A DNA stretch of 64,000 bases from Alitta virens (taxonomy: Eukaryota; Annelida; Polychaeta; Phyllodocida; Nereididae): contig OW028584.1 in NCBI GenBank assembly GCA_932294295.1, positions 30,675,231 through 30,739,230 on the forward strand. The letters are read 5' to 3'. Made by a program: the position numbers and the translations under genes. Of the stretch, positions 12,300 to 23,516 are shown piece by piece (the stretch's first letter is position 1; each line of letters opens with the position of its first letter). Below the pieces are notes generated by a model, which saw nothing but the letters and a program-made list of their open reading frames with translations, was not told where the DNA came from and searched no databases.

Positions 12300-13910
12300 G
12301 TAGTGGTTGGAAGCGACTGGCTCTAGGCCAGCTGTGGTCGATGAAGACTTCTATTGTCCACATAAAAGTATCTGATATATGATTGGTGTCAATGCAATGT
12401 AAAAGTGTCAGTGAAAACATACTGATGCCTTGTTTCATCAACCAACGAGAATATAACCTCGCCTGTGTTTGTTTGAATCAATTTCAAACTATACTCGTAT
12501 GCTTATGCCTTTGTACATCTGCGTTTTATGTGGGTTGACCATATTCTTTAGGTTGAGAATGTTTTAAAATGTTGAAATTGGTCAATATTCAATCCAGGAC
12601 ATCAGAATTGTGAAATCAATTTGTCCATGTGGCAAGCTAAATCACGATGTCAAATTTCGTGTCAGCTGCTGTGGTGGATCGCAAGAAAGCACAGCACGCA
12701 ACGGCAAGGCCACCCCTTTCAGTCTCACTTGAGTGATTTCACCCCTTTGAAGTGGCGCCACCTGTGCGTGTTCACTGATCCATGACGGGGTCAGCCGAGC
12801 GTGACATAACCCCAAAAGCTCTTCTGGCAGTGCTATGGCTTCGCTGCGGGCTGTTGTTACCAGTGCTGGTAGTAAAGGGGTGGATGTCATAGGATGGGGG
12901 TGTGCAAAAGGGGTGCAGAGATTTTTGAAGTGCCACGCGCCCCTGCCACACTCCACCCCTCTTAGCCCACCCCTTGGACAGAAATACACCCCCTAGTGAT
13001 TAAGGGTATAATCCTTATATCATATGAACGCCCCTCTTTTTGAGGTTTTCCCTTTGTGCTGGACGTTTGATACTGACCATCCCATAATAGCAAATCAATC
13101 AGACTTCAAAGGGTGACTTTACTTTTCAAGCCAAACCTTAACGGGATAATCAGGATGAAGGTGATTGTTGTGGGTGACCTCAATGCCATGGATAAAACCT
13201 CAGGGGCGGATGGCATCAGCATCTGATCTGATGGGGGCATTGTGGGGGGTTGTTTAGAACTACAAAGCATACAGTGGAACCTTCTATTTAAGGCAACCCA
13301 TGAGAGACACTAAAGGGTCTCAATATCGAAGTAGTGTTTATTTTGAACTCTCTTTGATTGAGTGACAACGATTTTGGGACATAGTGATGTAATCTGAAAT
13401 TAGAACATTGCACAATGGAAGAATAACATATAATATGGGGTCATAAGATCCACTACATCTCATGCCAATATCACGTCTTGTTGTAAGGTTCGCCTCTTAA
13501 TTATCTGAATTTTAGGTACCCATTTAAAAAGTAGACACGATTTTAAGAATTCCTGTATTGACAGAGCTCTGTGATTAAAAACGGACGCTGTGTATCCTTC
13601 AACAACAATTTGTGATGTAATAATATTGCACATATATGACCAAATGTTCCCCCTTTAACAAAAACTCCACAGTTATCCGCCACTGATACCATTAGCCACC
13701 TACCCCCTCCCCCAAACCTACAAGTCGTGTGCATTACCAATTCCTCGCATTTAACACTGTAAATTTACACTTAAGCTTCCGTTGGGGGGCGCGACCCCCC
13801 CCCTCCCCTCCCCCCTTCAATCTTTAGAATTTTGATCACTCCCTTTGAAGTTATGGTTGGAGATTTTAATCCCTTTGAAGTCGTGACAAGACAATGGTCA
13901 TCAAGTATTG
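12300..13910. other. No gene seen
   Basis: GC-richer part 12640-12990 gives a 115-codon minus ORF without family or splice support. A pogo-like relic starts at 13272; C-rich runs at 13790-13815. Confidence 0.45.
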
Positions 13911-15160
13911 TCCTCACAACTGACCCTCACCTCACAGTTGGTGTGGATTGTCTAACAATGCATCCACAACTGGACACTTAACTGACCACTCTCACAAAGC
14001 CACTGGTCAGTGAATGGCAGCCACAAGAGTGACCACTGCCCAACAGACTGCCCTCTGCCTCACCTTTAAGCTGATGTCACGGTCCTTTTAGTTACAAAGT
14101 ATCCAGCTGACAGCATCAAATGTTTCCTCCTAGTCACTATTCCCAAGCTGACAGCATCAAAGGCTTTCTTACAGTCGATGTTTTCACAACAGACTAAGTC
14201 ATTGTCATGATTGTGGTCCATTTGGACTTATTTCATTGCAATTTGTGAGCCATTGTGTTGGCCCTACACCCCATTGTGAGATTTTGGAGGACTTTCACAG
14301 AACAATAGCACAATGCTACAAATATAAACACCATCAAAATAGTCAACTTCCGTTTGAACTGTCAAAAGAATTGACTTCAAAGTCAACCATGGACATTTTG
14401 AAGAACCTGAACTTGAGGTTCTGTGGAGGACAGGCTCAGGACACCACCTTTCGGATATGCATGAATAAAACATGCTGCCAAATTAGAACACAATTGATTC
14501 CTATTGATTTACTCATATCTTTAGTATTAAAAATGGAAATATTATTGCCAAAACATCGACATCTAATTACAACTAAACAACACGGTTATTACGAAAAAGG
14601 TACAATGTATTGCATTATCCAGTCTATGTGATGGGAACCACAATAAAGAATATAAATTCTCCCCCAATACAATGGAAAAGCTGAAACTTCTCCAGACCAA
14701 AGTTAGCACTTCATTAATTGCAGGTTATGCTTATATACTTCACAGGCAGCTATGAGAAAGAATTGAACTTGCAACCTACTACATGTATATTTCATTATTT
14801 GTATAATTTATTACAAGAAACCAAACTGACAACCATCTGCAAGACCTCATGTCCGAACCACCCTCTAAATTATTTGTAGGTGGTCCAGCTTCACTGGCCA
14901 TCCATGACAAATCTGCCTGGTCACCTGTAAACACTGGGTGGTCACTAATAAGCATTGTCCATCTAAAATGACCACTAACTGACCAATAGGTGTGCAACCC
15001 CATGCCTGTATTTCTGCATGTAATAACAGTAATTTGGCTTGACCGCTGGTCAAATGATGGACACCCTCATGGTTTTTGAGTCTGGACACAAGAGCACAGA
15101 TGTAGAAATGCATTGAATGGGCTGGTCATTCACTGACCATTAAGTAGCCATTGAGTGACC
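13911..15160. repeat. Degenerate TGACCACT/ACTGGTCA-rich tracts
   Basis: Two tracts (13911-14050 and 14936-15160) are full of TGACCACT, ACTGACCA and inverted ACTGGTCAGT words with no fixed period. Similar tracts are at 23665-23695, 35600-35765 and 37000-37130. The ORF 14236-14631 between the two tracts has no coding support. Confidence 0.5.
14147..14179 (-). pseudogene. Reverse transcriptase motif scrap
   Basis: The minus strand encodes IDCKKAFDAVS, matching the D-x-x-K-AFD-x-V motif of LINE reverse transcriptases (first catalytic Asp). Flanking sequence does not stay in frame. A direct duplicate of GCTGACAGCATCAAA lies 40 bp left. Confidence 0.35.
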
Positions 15161-15736
15161 ACTAGAGCCTTGCATCTGCTTCTGACATGTACCAAAGCAT
15201 GTTGATTAAATACTTGGAAGCAACTACATTACCAGGATGCAAAGTCTCGTATGAATAATGTGATGAGCAACAGCAGCAGCAGCAGCTGTGATTGCAGAAT
15301 AGAATAGAATAGAATAGATTCTTTTCCAATTTTAATAAGCAGTTTACGCACAAAGAATTTCATACCAAGTTCTTGTATAAATCATTACGAGTATTAGTTA
15401 ATGTCAACTTTTAAATTAGTTGTTGATAAATTGACAAATTAAAATGCAATATAACAAAGTCTGACAGTTTAAAGTACGGGGCCACCTTCAAATTGAATTG
15501 AATTGAATTGCTAATTATTGTCACATGGAAATTATTATTGCAAAAGAACACCATGAAAATACAATTATCGAAACGAATTGTTACTCTCTTAAAATATGGA
15601 AATTGTGTCATGATGGGTTAATACAAAACAATCCGTACAACGTTTAGGATTATGCTTTAGACTAGTTGAAATTGATGAGTGTGGGACTAGGCAAGATTAT
15701 CTTGGACTGCACTCCATCACATAGGTCGCATCCAAG

Positions 15737-15811
15737 ATGGCGGCCCCAGCTGCAGCTGCAGCACCTGTGCAGGAGCCCTGCATTTTGATTGATGCATCTG
15801 CAGTTCGATAA
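15737..15811 (+). CDS. Small Ala-rich ORF with a YY1-like start
   Basis: ATCCAAGATGGCGGCC gives an ATG in strong context that is also a perfect YY1-type word. The 24-codon frame starts MAAPAAAAAPVQEPCILID and ends at TAA, just before a (CAG)n array. It could be the start of a first exon with an unseen donor, or purely repetitive. Low confidence. Confidence 0.15.
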   Translation: MAAPAAAAAPVQEPCILIDASAVR

Positions 15812-15817
15812 GCTGCT

Positions 15818-15854
<37 letters not shown>

Positions 15855-15855
15855 C
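15818..15855. repeat. (CAG)n array
   Basis: About 11 CAG/AGC units. Other CAG/CTG arrays: 15270-15288, 16131-16145, 28386-28424, 30481-30513, 58580-58612, 59288-59304 and 59929-59963. Most lie inside small GC-richer islands. Confidence 0.95.
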
Positions 15856-15859
15856 GTGA

Positions 15860-18240
15860 GTTATACAGTATAACATCACAAAAAATACCACAGTCAATGG
15901 AAAATCCACTGCTATCTATAAAAGGTGAGATGGTCTTGTATGAAGTTTATTAAGGTCAGAATAATATCATGCAATGAGTGATTTCCTGGAGTTAAGAAGC
16001 CATGATATATCACAATATCCAAACCCCCTCTCCTTGCATTCTTCATACAGCAATCAAATAATCAATGGTCTTGAGGTGCCTTAAGGGTCTATAAAGTGAG
16101 GTTGCACTGGAGTAGCATCTATACCTGCAGCAGCAGCAGCAGCAGGCCAATAGCAACAACCATCAAGGGAATGCAGATCATCAGCATTCATAAGGCTAAT
16201 ACAATGCAGCAAGAAGCTGATTGGTTAGATTGAGAGGTGAGGGGGGGGGGGGTGTCTTATGAATTGAGGGGGGTTGATTGGATGGGTGGGGAGAAATAGG
16301 GGGGGGGGGGTGATATTGTGATGGGGGTTGGGAAATGGGGAATCATAAATCAGTGTATCATTTAAGATTTCAGACTGACCATTCATAAGGTCTAATAAGT
16401 GATCCGTATTTTACAACCTAAGTTTATTCCTATGCAGAGAAGCAGCTTTGAAAATGCATGCATTTGACATTAAACTGCAGTGGTCAGGAAATCAATCAAC
16501 TTAGCATTAAGACAACATGGATTTTAAGACAACTCCCTTGGATCCCAAAACTTTTATTCCATTGCAAAGAAATTCTAGAGTCATGACCACTTGGATTTTA
16601 AGACCACTGTAATGATACTCATGGTTATCTTATTGTGGGGTTTTACTGTTAAAGTACATGCTAAGGAAAGTGGAGGTTGGCCTGGGGCGTAGGTTGGCCT
16701 GTGCCTTGCATGAGCACCACCCAATGTTCCGTTGGCCAGTATTACGCCACCTCCCAACCAGGTACTGCCCAAGCCATGCACAGGGCATCCTGCGCAATTT
16801 CCTGTCATCCGGTAGATCCTCTAGATCCTTTTGATCATTTTGGATCTCTAAGGATCTCTAAAGATCCAAAGGGGTGTCCTGACCTCTTAACCTGTACCCT
16901 CTGACCCTGCGGGTGGGCCTGGACAACCCTTTCCCTGTCCCTCTTCAAATTGCTGTCCATTCAATCACTGAGGTCAACCATCTTTTTGATCCCCCCTGAC
17001 CTACTGAACAACTTCTATATATAGCAGCAGCAGTATCACATCAATTGTGACGTCAATGATGCCTCGTGACGTCGTCCAGATAATAGACTAGCACAATCTG
17101 ATCCGGTATACAAAAGCAATGACAAAAGCAAACCCATGTATACACACAAAACAAAACCCAAACTCACAAGCCTAAGGAATTAGCTAGCAGCTTGTTGGAG
17201 TGACAAATTCCCCGACTTGTGCAAGTCCTAATTACTCTCCAGGGATTGCATGTCTGTACAAGAGAAACAAGTGAACTGGCATCACACAACAAAGGCATCT
17301 ACCTGCGCCACAGCTGCCCCTTGAGGTACTCCATATAACTCACTAAGACAGCTAAGCCGAGTTAACAAACACTTAATGAATGACCCACACATGCTTCACT
17401 CGCCATTAAACTACTCTTGCAATCTCTATAAGATGACTCTGTTGTTTTTACGTAGTATAAATGTCATTATTAAAGGCACGACCAAGTTCAAGGATTACCA
17501 TAACACAAGAAATATCTTGCCACTATTGCCCAAACAAAGAATAAACACTCTGCACATGGTAAGTAATGTTGTACAACAATTCCACTCACAAAAAACAACA
17601 TTATATTTAGGCAAGAATTGAGAATTGCTTGAAGTTGAACAGGGACTAACAGGAAGTTCAGTACAGGAAGTGAAATTACAGACTCGTGACGCCATAACAT
17701 GACGTCATAATGACATCAATTGGTGATTTCCCCTTTTTCTGCAGATTTTCCCCCAGACCTCAGATAGGGGAAAACCATCGAAGTAATTAAGTCCTGACTT
17801 ATGACAAATTCCGTGACAAGTTCTTTGACAAATTCCACAGCATTTTATCGCAACCACAAATGTCCCCAGCCCTGGCAGTCTGAGTCAACACAGTGATAAT
17901 CATCTGCGGGGGAATCTTGCCATAGCTGATGCTCATATGAAATAAAACAGCACCTCAATCAGCCAATCAATATTACATGAGTCACCTTCGTGAGCAGTGT
18001 GATGGGCAGAGGCAGAAATTGGCCCAGGAAAGATTGTCTCAAACTCATTACTAAAGTGCACATTAGGAGAAGTCCGTAGAACCCTCCAGAGGGTGATTGC
18101 TGATTGGAGGGGGTAAATAACTGAACATGATCATAAATGTACACCATAACTGAAAAAGTGCTGGGGGATAAATAACATGCACAGTATATCACTTATGTTC
18201 CACAACTTTCGACAGTACACAAACTATAATAGACTCTTCA
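15860..18240. other. No gene seen
   Basis: Includes G10 tracts, a CAG array at 16131, a run of GATC sites at 16815-16866 and a CRE pair at 17040. Confidence 0.45.
17040..17080. promoter_or_regulatory. CRE pair
   Basis: TGACGTCA (17048-17055) and TGACGTCG 20 bp later. Another TGACGTCA lies at 17700. Confidence 0.3.
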
Positions 18241-18245
18241 CTATA

Positions 18246-18427
18246 CAGTTAAAACTCCGTCTGGCCATTAAGACCAACTAAAATAGACCTCCTGATTATA
18301 AGACTACTTCCCTAGGCTCCGAAAGTAATGATTAAGATGTACAAGAGGTGTCAAAATTACGATCACCTCGATATTAAGACCACTTCTGTAACTGCCAAGG
18401 GTTGCCTTAATTTGTGGGTTTCCACTG
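18246..18427. mobile_element. 182-bp pogo/Tigger-like MITE
   Basis: TA-flanked element starting CAGTTAAAACTCC and ending GGGTTTCCACTG, with ATTAAGACCA and CCTTAATTTG inside each end. The imperfect CAGT(N)GAAAC/CTC termini and TA duplication match non-autonomous relics of the pogo/Tigger branch of Tc1/mariner (inferred). It is one of the two best-delimited members of a dispersed family in this window. Confidence 0.65.
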
Positions 18428-18429
18428 TA

Positions 18430-20689
18430 ATATCCAAGATAAAAAAGCTGTGACAAAAAAATAGAGATTAACTATCAACAAACTATAAGTCAATTAACAT
18501 GGAATAGTGTGGTAATTGGACTGTCACTCTCCATGCAGACCACACAATACAAAACCCAACAGGAGGATTTTATCACCATGCTATCACTATGCTATATCAC
18601 TATGCTATATCACTACGCTATGCTTGAAAGGCATGCTTCTAAATATGAGATTGTTCAGTTGCATGGCAGTGCATAGGTATGCCCCAACACAGCCTACATC
18701 CCATATTTGACTGGTGAATGCTGGATCAATCAGCCCACAGTGATGAGAGGCATTTTGTGAATTCAGAACAGGTTGATTTACTAATATAATATCACCATTC
18801 TACACAATAGTACGCATGTATTGGAGCTTAGTCATATCAGAAGCATTTATTTCATATGCGCATTATGAAGAGGGAAAGATTGTGTGTGGGGGGGGGGGGG
18901 GGAGGCAGACTCAGCGAAGGACCCGTTTTGTATCAACTGTCAAGTAAAGTCAATCAGTGCTGATTTGAGCTGTCATTCAAACCGAGCAACGAAATCACCA
19001 TGCAGACAAGCAACCAAGCAACTAACCCACCAACTCATCAAGCAAGCAAGCAAGAAAGCAAACAACCAACCAAGCAACCAGGAAACCAACCTTGGCTGGG
19101 AAGCGGTAAACGTCAGCTAGACGCAGCGGGCCAACCAACCAAACAAGATATTCACACAAATTTCCTGTCCTGCATTTCTGATATTTATTCTTTTTATAAC
19201 TGTTCTACCATTGGGTATTTACAAAAGTAGATTTTATGCCTTAGTCCTCAGTTAAATTGGTTAGGTCTAATATTAAATGAGCTTCTGTATAAGGGCAACT
19301 TGTACAGGTAAGTATGCATTTGTCCATTTACATACTTCTAAAATTAATATTTTTCTTTTGTTATCTACTTCACTGCAGCATAATAATGAATTGAATAGAA
19401 TCATTGTACTGAATGTACTGAATGTACTAAATGACCCTAGCATAGAGGACATGTAGGCCTATACAGCAATGGCCAATGGCGAGCATGGCTAAAAGCAATA
19501 AACAGTCATGTGGCCACATGCGTCTGCAGGCAGACATCATTTGTGTTAATCAAGCCATGAGCTTCCTTCCTTCATTAAGATGGGACCTTCCCAGAATCCT
19601 CTGCACTAAACAATCAACTTGACAACAACCGCAGCGTCCTTATCAACGTGGTCGCCATGGCAACTACACAATTGAAGTTCCATACTATACTGCTAGGTGG
19701 CACGGCTGTGACATTGTTGGAACCATGAGATCATCCAGATATTGCGTTAATGCCAAATATCAACTTCGGTAATAACCCTAAGACTCCAGTAAAGCAAACA
19801 AACCTCAACGTTACAAAAAAACATGCCACTGATTCAGTGTTGCTTGAGAAAGGCTAACGCTTGGCATGGAGGTGTAACTGTATGACTGTTTATTAGCATT
19901 ACCATTCTTTCAGTACATGTATAAGAAAGAAAGCAATACATAACTCGTCAACGATGTCAAATTTATTCTAGATTCTAAATTTCACAACTAAATTTGACTA
20001 TTAATACATTAACGCACCTAAATTCAATCATATTTCGTACATCACTTCTCAATCAGTATTTGCCATAAATAAGACATTATAAGATACTAGTATTGACACA
20101 GCTATTGGCTTGTATAGGACACCTTTGACTGCTCTGTATGAAACTCAGAGAGACTAGAAGCAGATGCTAGTGTAAAAGCATTCATCTACTAAAGACCCTT
20201 TAGTCTAATCCGAGCCCTTTGGAGCCTTCTGGGCCCCCTTTGTGTTGATAATATCTTTGGCCGTTGGGCGGGGCCCTTGGGCTTCACCATATGTGTCAGG
20301 CATACCTTTGCACAGCGACAGTCTCGGCAGTAGAATTGGGTGGGCCAGCTAGTGTTTAACCCCATTGCGAGGGTAAATATAGCACTGGTTAGCTCATATT
20401 AGAATCATTAATCATGAAAAAGGGGTAAAGAAAGTTGAATTAATATGACATATTTTGTATATGTGTCAGGTGGCCTAGTGGTCAAGGGAGTAGTCATGTT
20501 TTTAGGGAGTCCTCGGTTCGAAATGTGACATACGTTGTATACATCCCTGTTATATTGGCAAGTTTCTGTTGTAGAGAGCTATCCTATTATTAATTAACAT
20601 CAAAAATGGATTACCTGCAGTGTAGTTAATAGCATAACAATATGGAAGTATTATGATAAGTAATAATTTAACTGACTAACACTAAAATC
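18430..20689. other. No gene seen
   Basis: Holds a G13 tract (about 18888) next to a CAAC/CAAG-rich stretch (18995-19145) that yields Gln/Asn-rich ORFs, the X-box variant at 19651 and a SINE head at 20466. Confidence 0.45.
20466..20528 (+). repeat. tRNA-like SINE head
   Basis: Plus strand: GGTGGCCTAGTGGTCAAGGG (A-box-like) then CCTCGGTTCGAAATGTG (B-box-like GGTTCGAAATG). Another weak plus-strand head is at 45950-46005 (GGCCCAGTGTG...AGATTCAAATC). Confidence 0.45.
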
Positions 20690-20830
20690 AGGCAAACTAC
20701 AATTATAATTCAAGAGAAATAATGTCTAACATTCTTTGTATGAAACTCTCTCTCGTACTCTGTATTTGACAAGCATTTTCTGTCTGTCCCTATATTTTCC
20801 TTCCCATCTTACACACGGCCAGACACAAGG
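20690..20830 (+). repeat. Diverged direct repeat, copy 1
   Basis: Shares with 21262-21402 the ordered words TATAATTCAA(G/A)AGAAA, TAATTTCTAA-like, ACTCTGT and CATTTTCTGTCTGTCCCTAT, then TTCC(C)ATCTTAC and GCCAGACA. A SINE family 1 tail is inserted immediately after this copy. Confidence 0.6.
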
Positions 20831-20918
20831 TGGGTGGGTGGATTAAGGCTTTACGTCCTGTGTTTCTGCATCTGATAGGCTAATTAAGACAGGCAGGGAC
20901 CAGGGCAATGAGATGACG
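20828..20918 (-). mobile_element. SINE family 1, truncated 3' part
   Basis: On the minus strand it reads CTCATTGCCCTGGTCCCTGC, TTAATTAGCCTATCAGATGC and GACGTAAAGCCTTAATCCAC, matching the body and tail of the 31932 copy. The tRNA-like head is absent. Confidence 0.7.
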
Positions 20919-20994
20919 GATAAATCAGGCAAACTACACAATAGTGGATTTTCACGGAAGTTCTCTATAGTTCCACCAGGTGGCTATGACAGAA

Positions 20995-21060
20995 TACTGC
21001 AATTCTATTGGCTGAAATAGTTCCCGCCCTTGTCTGTGATTGGCTGAAGCAAAGTGCATC
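20995..21060 (+). promoter_or_regulatory. CCAAT-E2F-CCAAT type promoter
   Basis: Two inverted CCAAT boxes (ATTGGCTG at 21007 and 21039) are spaced 32 bp apart, with TTCCCGCCC (21021-21029), an E2F/Sp1-like word, between them. Paired CCAAT boxes about three helical turns apart are typical of NF-Y-dependent cell-cycle promoters in animals. No TATA box or clear CHR element is seen. The downstream ORF at 21192 may or may not be its product. Confidence 0.45.
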
Positions 21061-21191
21061 CAAGCAGCAGTATTTTTAGTGCATTTTAATGTATATTTGA
21101 CACCTTGTCATTCAGTTGATTTTTGATATTTTTCTGAGAAAGTGATATTTATTGAAAAAGTCAGTGATTATCTTCTACTTCTGAATGCAAA

Positions 21192-21266
21192 ATGAGTAAT
21201 AAGAGGAGAGGAAGGACTTATGTCTTGCTGAGCTCAGGGCTGCTCAGTGAAAAGACTCTATTATAA
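21192..21266 (+). CDS. Small ORF of 24 codons downstream of the CCAAT promoter
   Basis: ATG in an acceptable context (AAAATGA) followed by a basic start, MSNKRRGRTYVLLSSGLLS, then a stop at TTATAA. Two shorter upstream ATG frames precede it. A weak donor CA|GTGAAA would leave a phase-1 or phase-2 first exon instead. The end coincides with the start of the second copy of a roughly 140-bp diverged direct repeat, so the original gene may have been truncated by an insertion. Weak candidate. Confidence 0.2.
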   Translation: MSNKRRGRTYVLLSSGLLSEKTLL

Positions 21267-21402
21267 TTCAAAAGAAAATAATTTCTAATTATTTTCGCTC
21301 TCCTCGTTTGATACTCTGTCTAGTGTATTCTGAGATTGACCTGCATTTTCTGTCTGTCCCTATTTCCTTCCATCTTACTCTACAAACTGCCAGACATAAT
21401 GC
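21262..21402 (+). repeat. Diverged direct repeat, copy 2
   Basis: Second copy of the repeat at 20690-20830, about 570 bp away. The sequence between them holds the CCAAT-E2F promoter candidate. They may be two insertions of one dispersed repeat or ends of a larger element. Confidence 0.6.
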
Positions 21403-22780
21403 GAGTGAACTGAGATGTAATTGTCAACTCCGGCTATAGGCCACCATCTGTCACTTTGCCTTTTAGCTTTGTAAACAGAAAATCGTACCACTTTTGCTGA
21501 TGCAGCTAAATACTTGAAATATATACACTAAAAAATAACAAAGACTGCACTTTCAGAAAAGATGTAAGGAGCCTGTATCAGTCATGAACTAAAACATCAT
21601 AATAGACAGACACTTTAAATTGCCAGAACTTCAATACACTAGGCATGACCCTGCATAATTATATATAGAAAAGGTATGGACATACTAACACGCCCATGCT
21701 AATACATCATAGTAAAGACAAGTATATCCCAGAAGTCCAAAACAATTGTTCCCACTGGTTTGTTCTAAGATCATGCACAATCATTTTTCATATCCCAGAT
21801 TTAAAACAAAATTCATACTAGGCTGCAGGTTGAAATAGACTTAAACACGACCAGTTCCTCAAATTCAGCAATCACGACAGTAAATTGTAACACAACTGTT
21901 TTAACATACCTCACTTAGTGCACAATTTCTTGGGTCTTAATGATGAGGTGTTCTCAACATTGAAATAAATTACAACGGTAAAGTAGAGAGTCTTTCTTAT
22001 ACATTACACGAGTTTTACGAGAGTTTGCTTGCTACATTTTCACAACACCTGGATGAGTGGTTTTACACCTGTGTGTGCCCTATGACCTTAAGAGGTCAAA
22101 GGTCAGGGCAAAAACCCCTTCGGAAGGGGTAAAGGGCAGGTGGAGATGAAAACCTCAGGTGTAACACGTTGAAAAGGCAAGAAAGAAAAACCAAAAGAAG
22201 GAGAGAGAAAAACACCTGGCCAGAATAAAAAGCATGCTTAAGTTACGACTCACAGAGCAAGTTCGCAATATGTCATAATATTCTGGTATTTTGGGGTAAA
22301 ATGTAACCTAGGTGCTAAGTGTTGTCAAACATTGTTTTTACCTATCTATGAGCTGTTTATTGTTGTATTCATGATTTAAAATTTCGGCTTTTATCCTACT
22401 ATCTATTTTCACACAGGTGTTATATTAGCCAATTTTTTTCTAAATATAATTTCACTGTTTATTTGGGAAGGGATATCTACCACTTTTTAGCCAGGTATAG
22501 TTCATGTTTTTGTTTTCTTTTACTTTGATGTTGCAAAGACTTTAGTATGTAGTTAAACATGAAGTTTAAAAATACACATCAGGCTAATTATCCATTTAGG
22601 CGTTCAAACAAAAAATTACGCATTATTTACCTATCCCTCAAAATGGTGCGCACTAAAGCTGATAGCTTGAATTCATAATAACCTCAATGATTGCGTAATT
22701 CATACTCTGGTCGTAAGTCATTTAGGTAGAACGAAAATCTCAACCATGCATGTCGAATTGTCTTTTAACAATTCAAATTG
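21403..22780. other. No gene seen
   Basis: AT-rich, apart from the nuclear receptor composite site at 22082. This would be intron of the minus-strand candidate starting at 22838, if that is real. Confidence 0.45.
22082..22105. promoter_or_regulatory. Nuclear receptor composite site (ER4 plus DR1)
   Basis: TGACCTTAAGAGGTCA overlaps AGGTCAAAGGTCA. The latter (22093-22105) is a perfect direct repeat with one-base spacer, the preferred site of HNF4/RXR-type receptors. Confidence 0.5.
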
Positions 22781-22792
22781 CATTTTCCCTAC

Positions 22793-22838
22793 CTGGCGAT
22801 TTTTTCTGACCACCATTGTCCAATAATAACGATTCCAT
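22793..22838 (-). CDS. Candidate first coding exon (MESLLLDNGGQKKSP)
   Basis: Minus strand: ATG in a strong start context (A at -3, G at +4) opens 15 codons, MESLLLDNGGQKKSP, plus one base before a donor CCAG|GTAGGG. It ends in phase 1. The same frame stays open for about 350 nt upstream, so the true start could be earlier, but the upstream stretch is CpG-rich like a 5' UTR. An overlapping upstream ORF of 23 codons starts at the CAAAATGGC motif at 22985-22977. No downstream exon was confidently found between here and the left edge. Product unknown. Confidence 0.4.
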
Positions 22839-23000
22839 TTCGGACGTCTGCTGGCTGATGCAACTTCTATTTTTCCCGCCTCGGGAGCAGACGACAATAT
22901 CCAATCTCGTTACGTCGTAACGCTGCGTTTTATCTCGGACAATTTGAATAACAGACTTCGTGGAAGGGTAGCCGAAGCCATTTTGGGGGTAAAGAGCAAG
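22836..23000 (-). promoter_or_regulatory. CpG-rich candidate promoter/5' UTR with YY1-type site
   Basis: A local run of CpG dinucleotides in an otherwise CpG-poor region. It contains CGTTACG-T-CGTAACG (a bZIP-like near-palindrome around 22910-22925) and, on the minus strand, CAAAATGGC (22977-22985), the YY1 word often found just downstream of TATA-less starts. It lies directly upstream of the candidate ATG at 22838 on the minus strand. No TATA box is evident. Confidence 0.45.
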
Positions 23001-23440
23001 GTAAAAAGGATAATACTGGGGGTAAAACAGGTAAGAGAGGGGGTGGACTGGCATACACCCTTGCCGCTGACATAAACATAGAGTTGGTGCACACAAGCCA
23101 AAACACTTGATCGAGGAGACAGAAAAAAACAAAGGGGTGCACAAAAACCCCCAGATATCATGCGACCTCTTGACTCGAGGGCAGTAATTCACCCAGTAGG
23201 CCTCAAATGAAACTTATGCGCATTTCGTGTCATCAGTGTGATCAGCTCAACTGCTGCTGCACTTGAAACTTGCAGGTCAGTTTGGCCTCTGCCTCTTTTC
23301 AACAAAAACAAGGCTGTGTATTCTGGTTATTTTCAGCGGTATTTCTAAAAGTCAGCGTTAGAATTTTATTTATTGCCTACTTTGAGCTTTCATAGCAAAT
23401 ACAAACCAGTGATTGCAGATGAACAGAGCAAAAACCAAGT

Positions 23441-23516
23441 GCCGCCATGTTTGCCGCCATGTTGGTCACCATGTTGGTCGCCATGTTGACCACCATGTTG
23501 GCTACCATGTTGGCCA
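23441..23516. repeat. 12-bp minisatellite around CCATGTTG
   Basis: Six consecutive 12-bp units of form NNNNCCATGTTG (GCCG, GTCA, GTCG, ACCA, GCTA at the variable part). CCATGTTG is almost invariant while the other four bases vary. On the minus strand it translates as a Gln-His-Gly repeat. Confidence 0.9.

Noticed and set aside
12642..12989. 115-codon minus ORF, GC-richer
   Set aside because: Amino-acid content (Pro, Leu, Arg, Cys) fits translated non-coding GC-rich DNA; no splice sites or homology noted.
14236..14631. 131-codon plus ORF
   Set aside because: AT-rich random composition with no domain, and it lies between TGACCACT repeat tracts and an RT scrap.
22773..23192. 139-codon minus ORF as a whole
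   Set aside because: Only the last 15 codons before the donor look like coding sequence; the rest is CpG-rich 5' UTR-like with competing frames.
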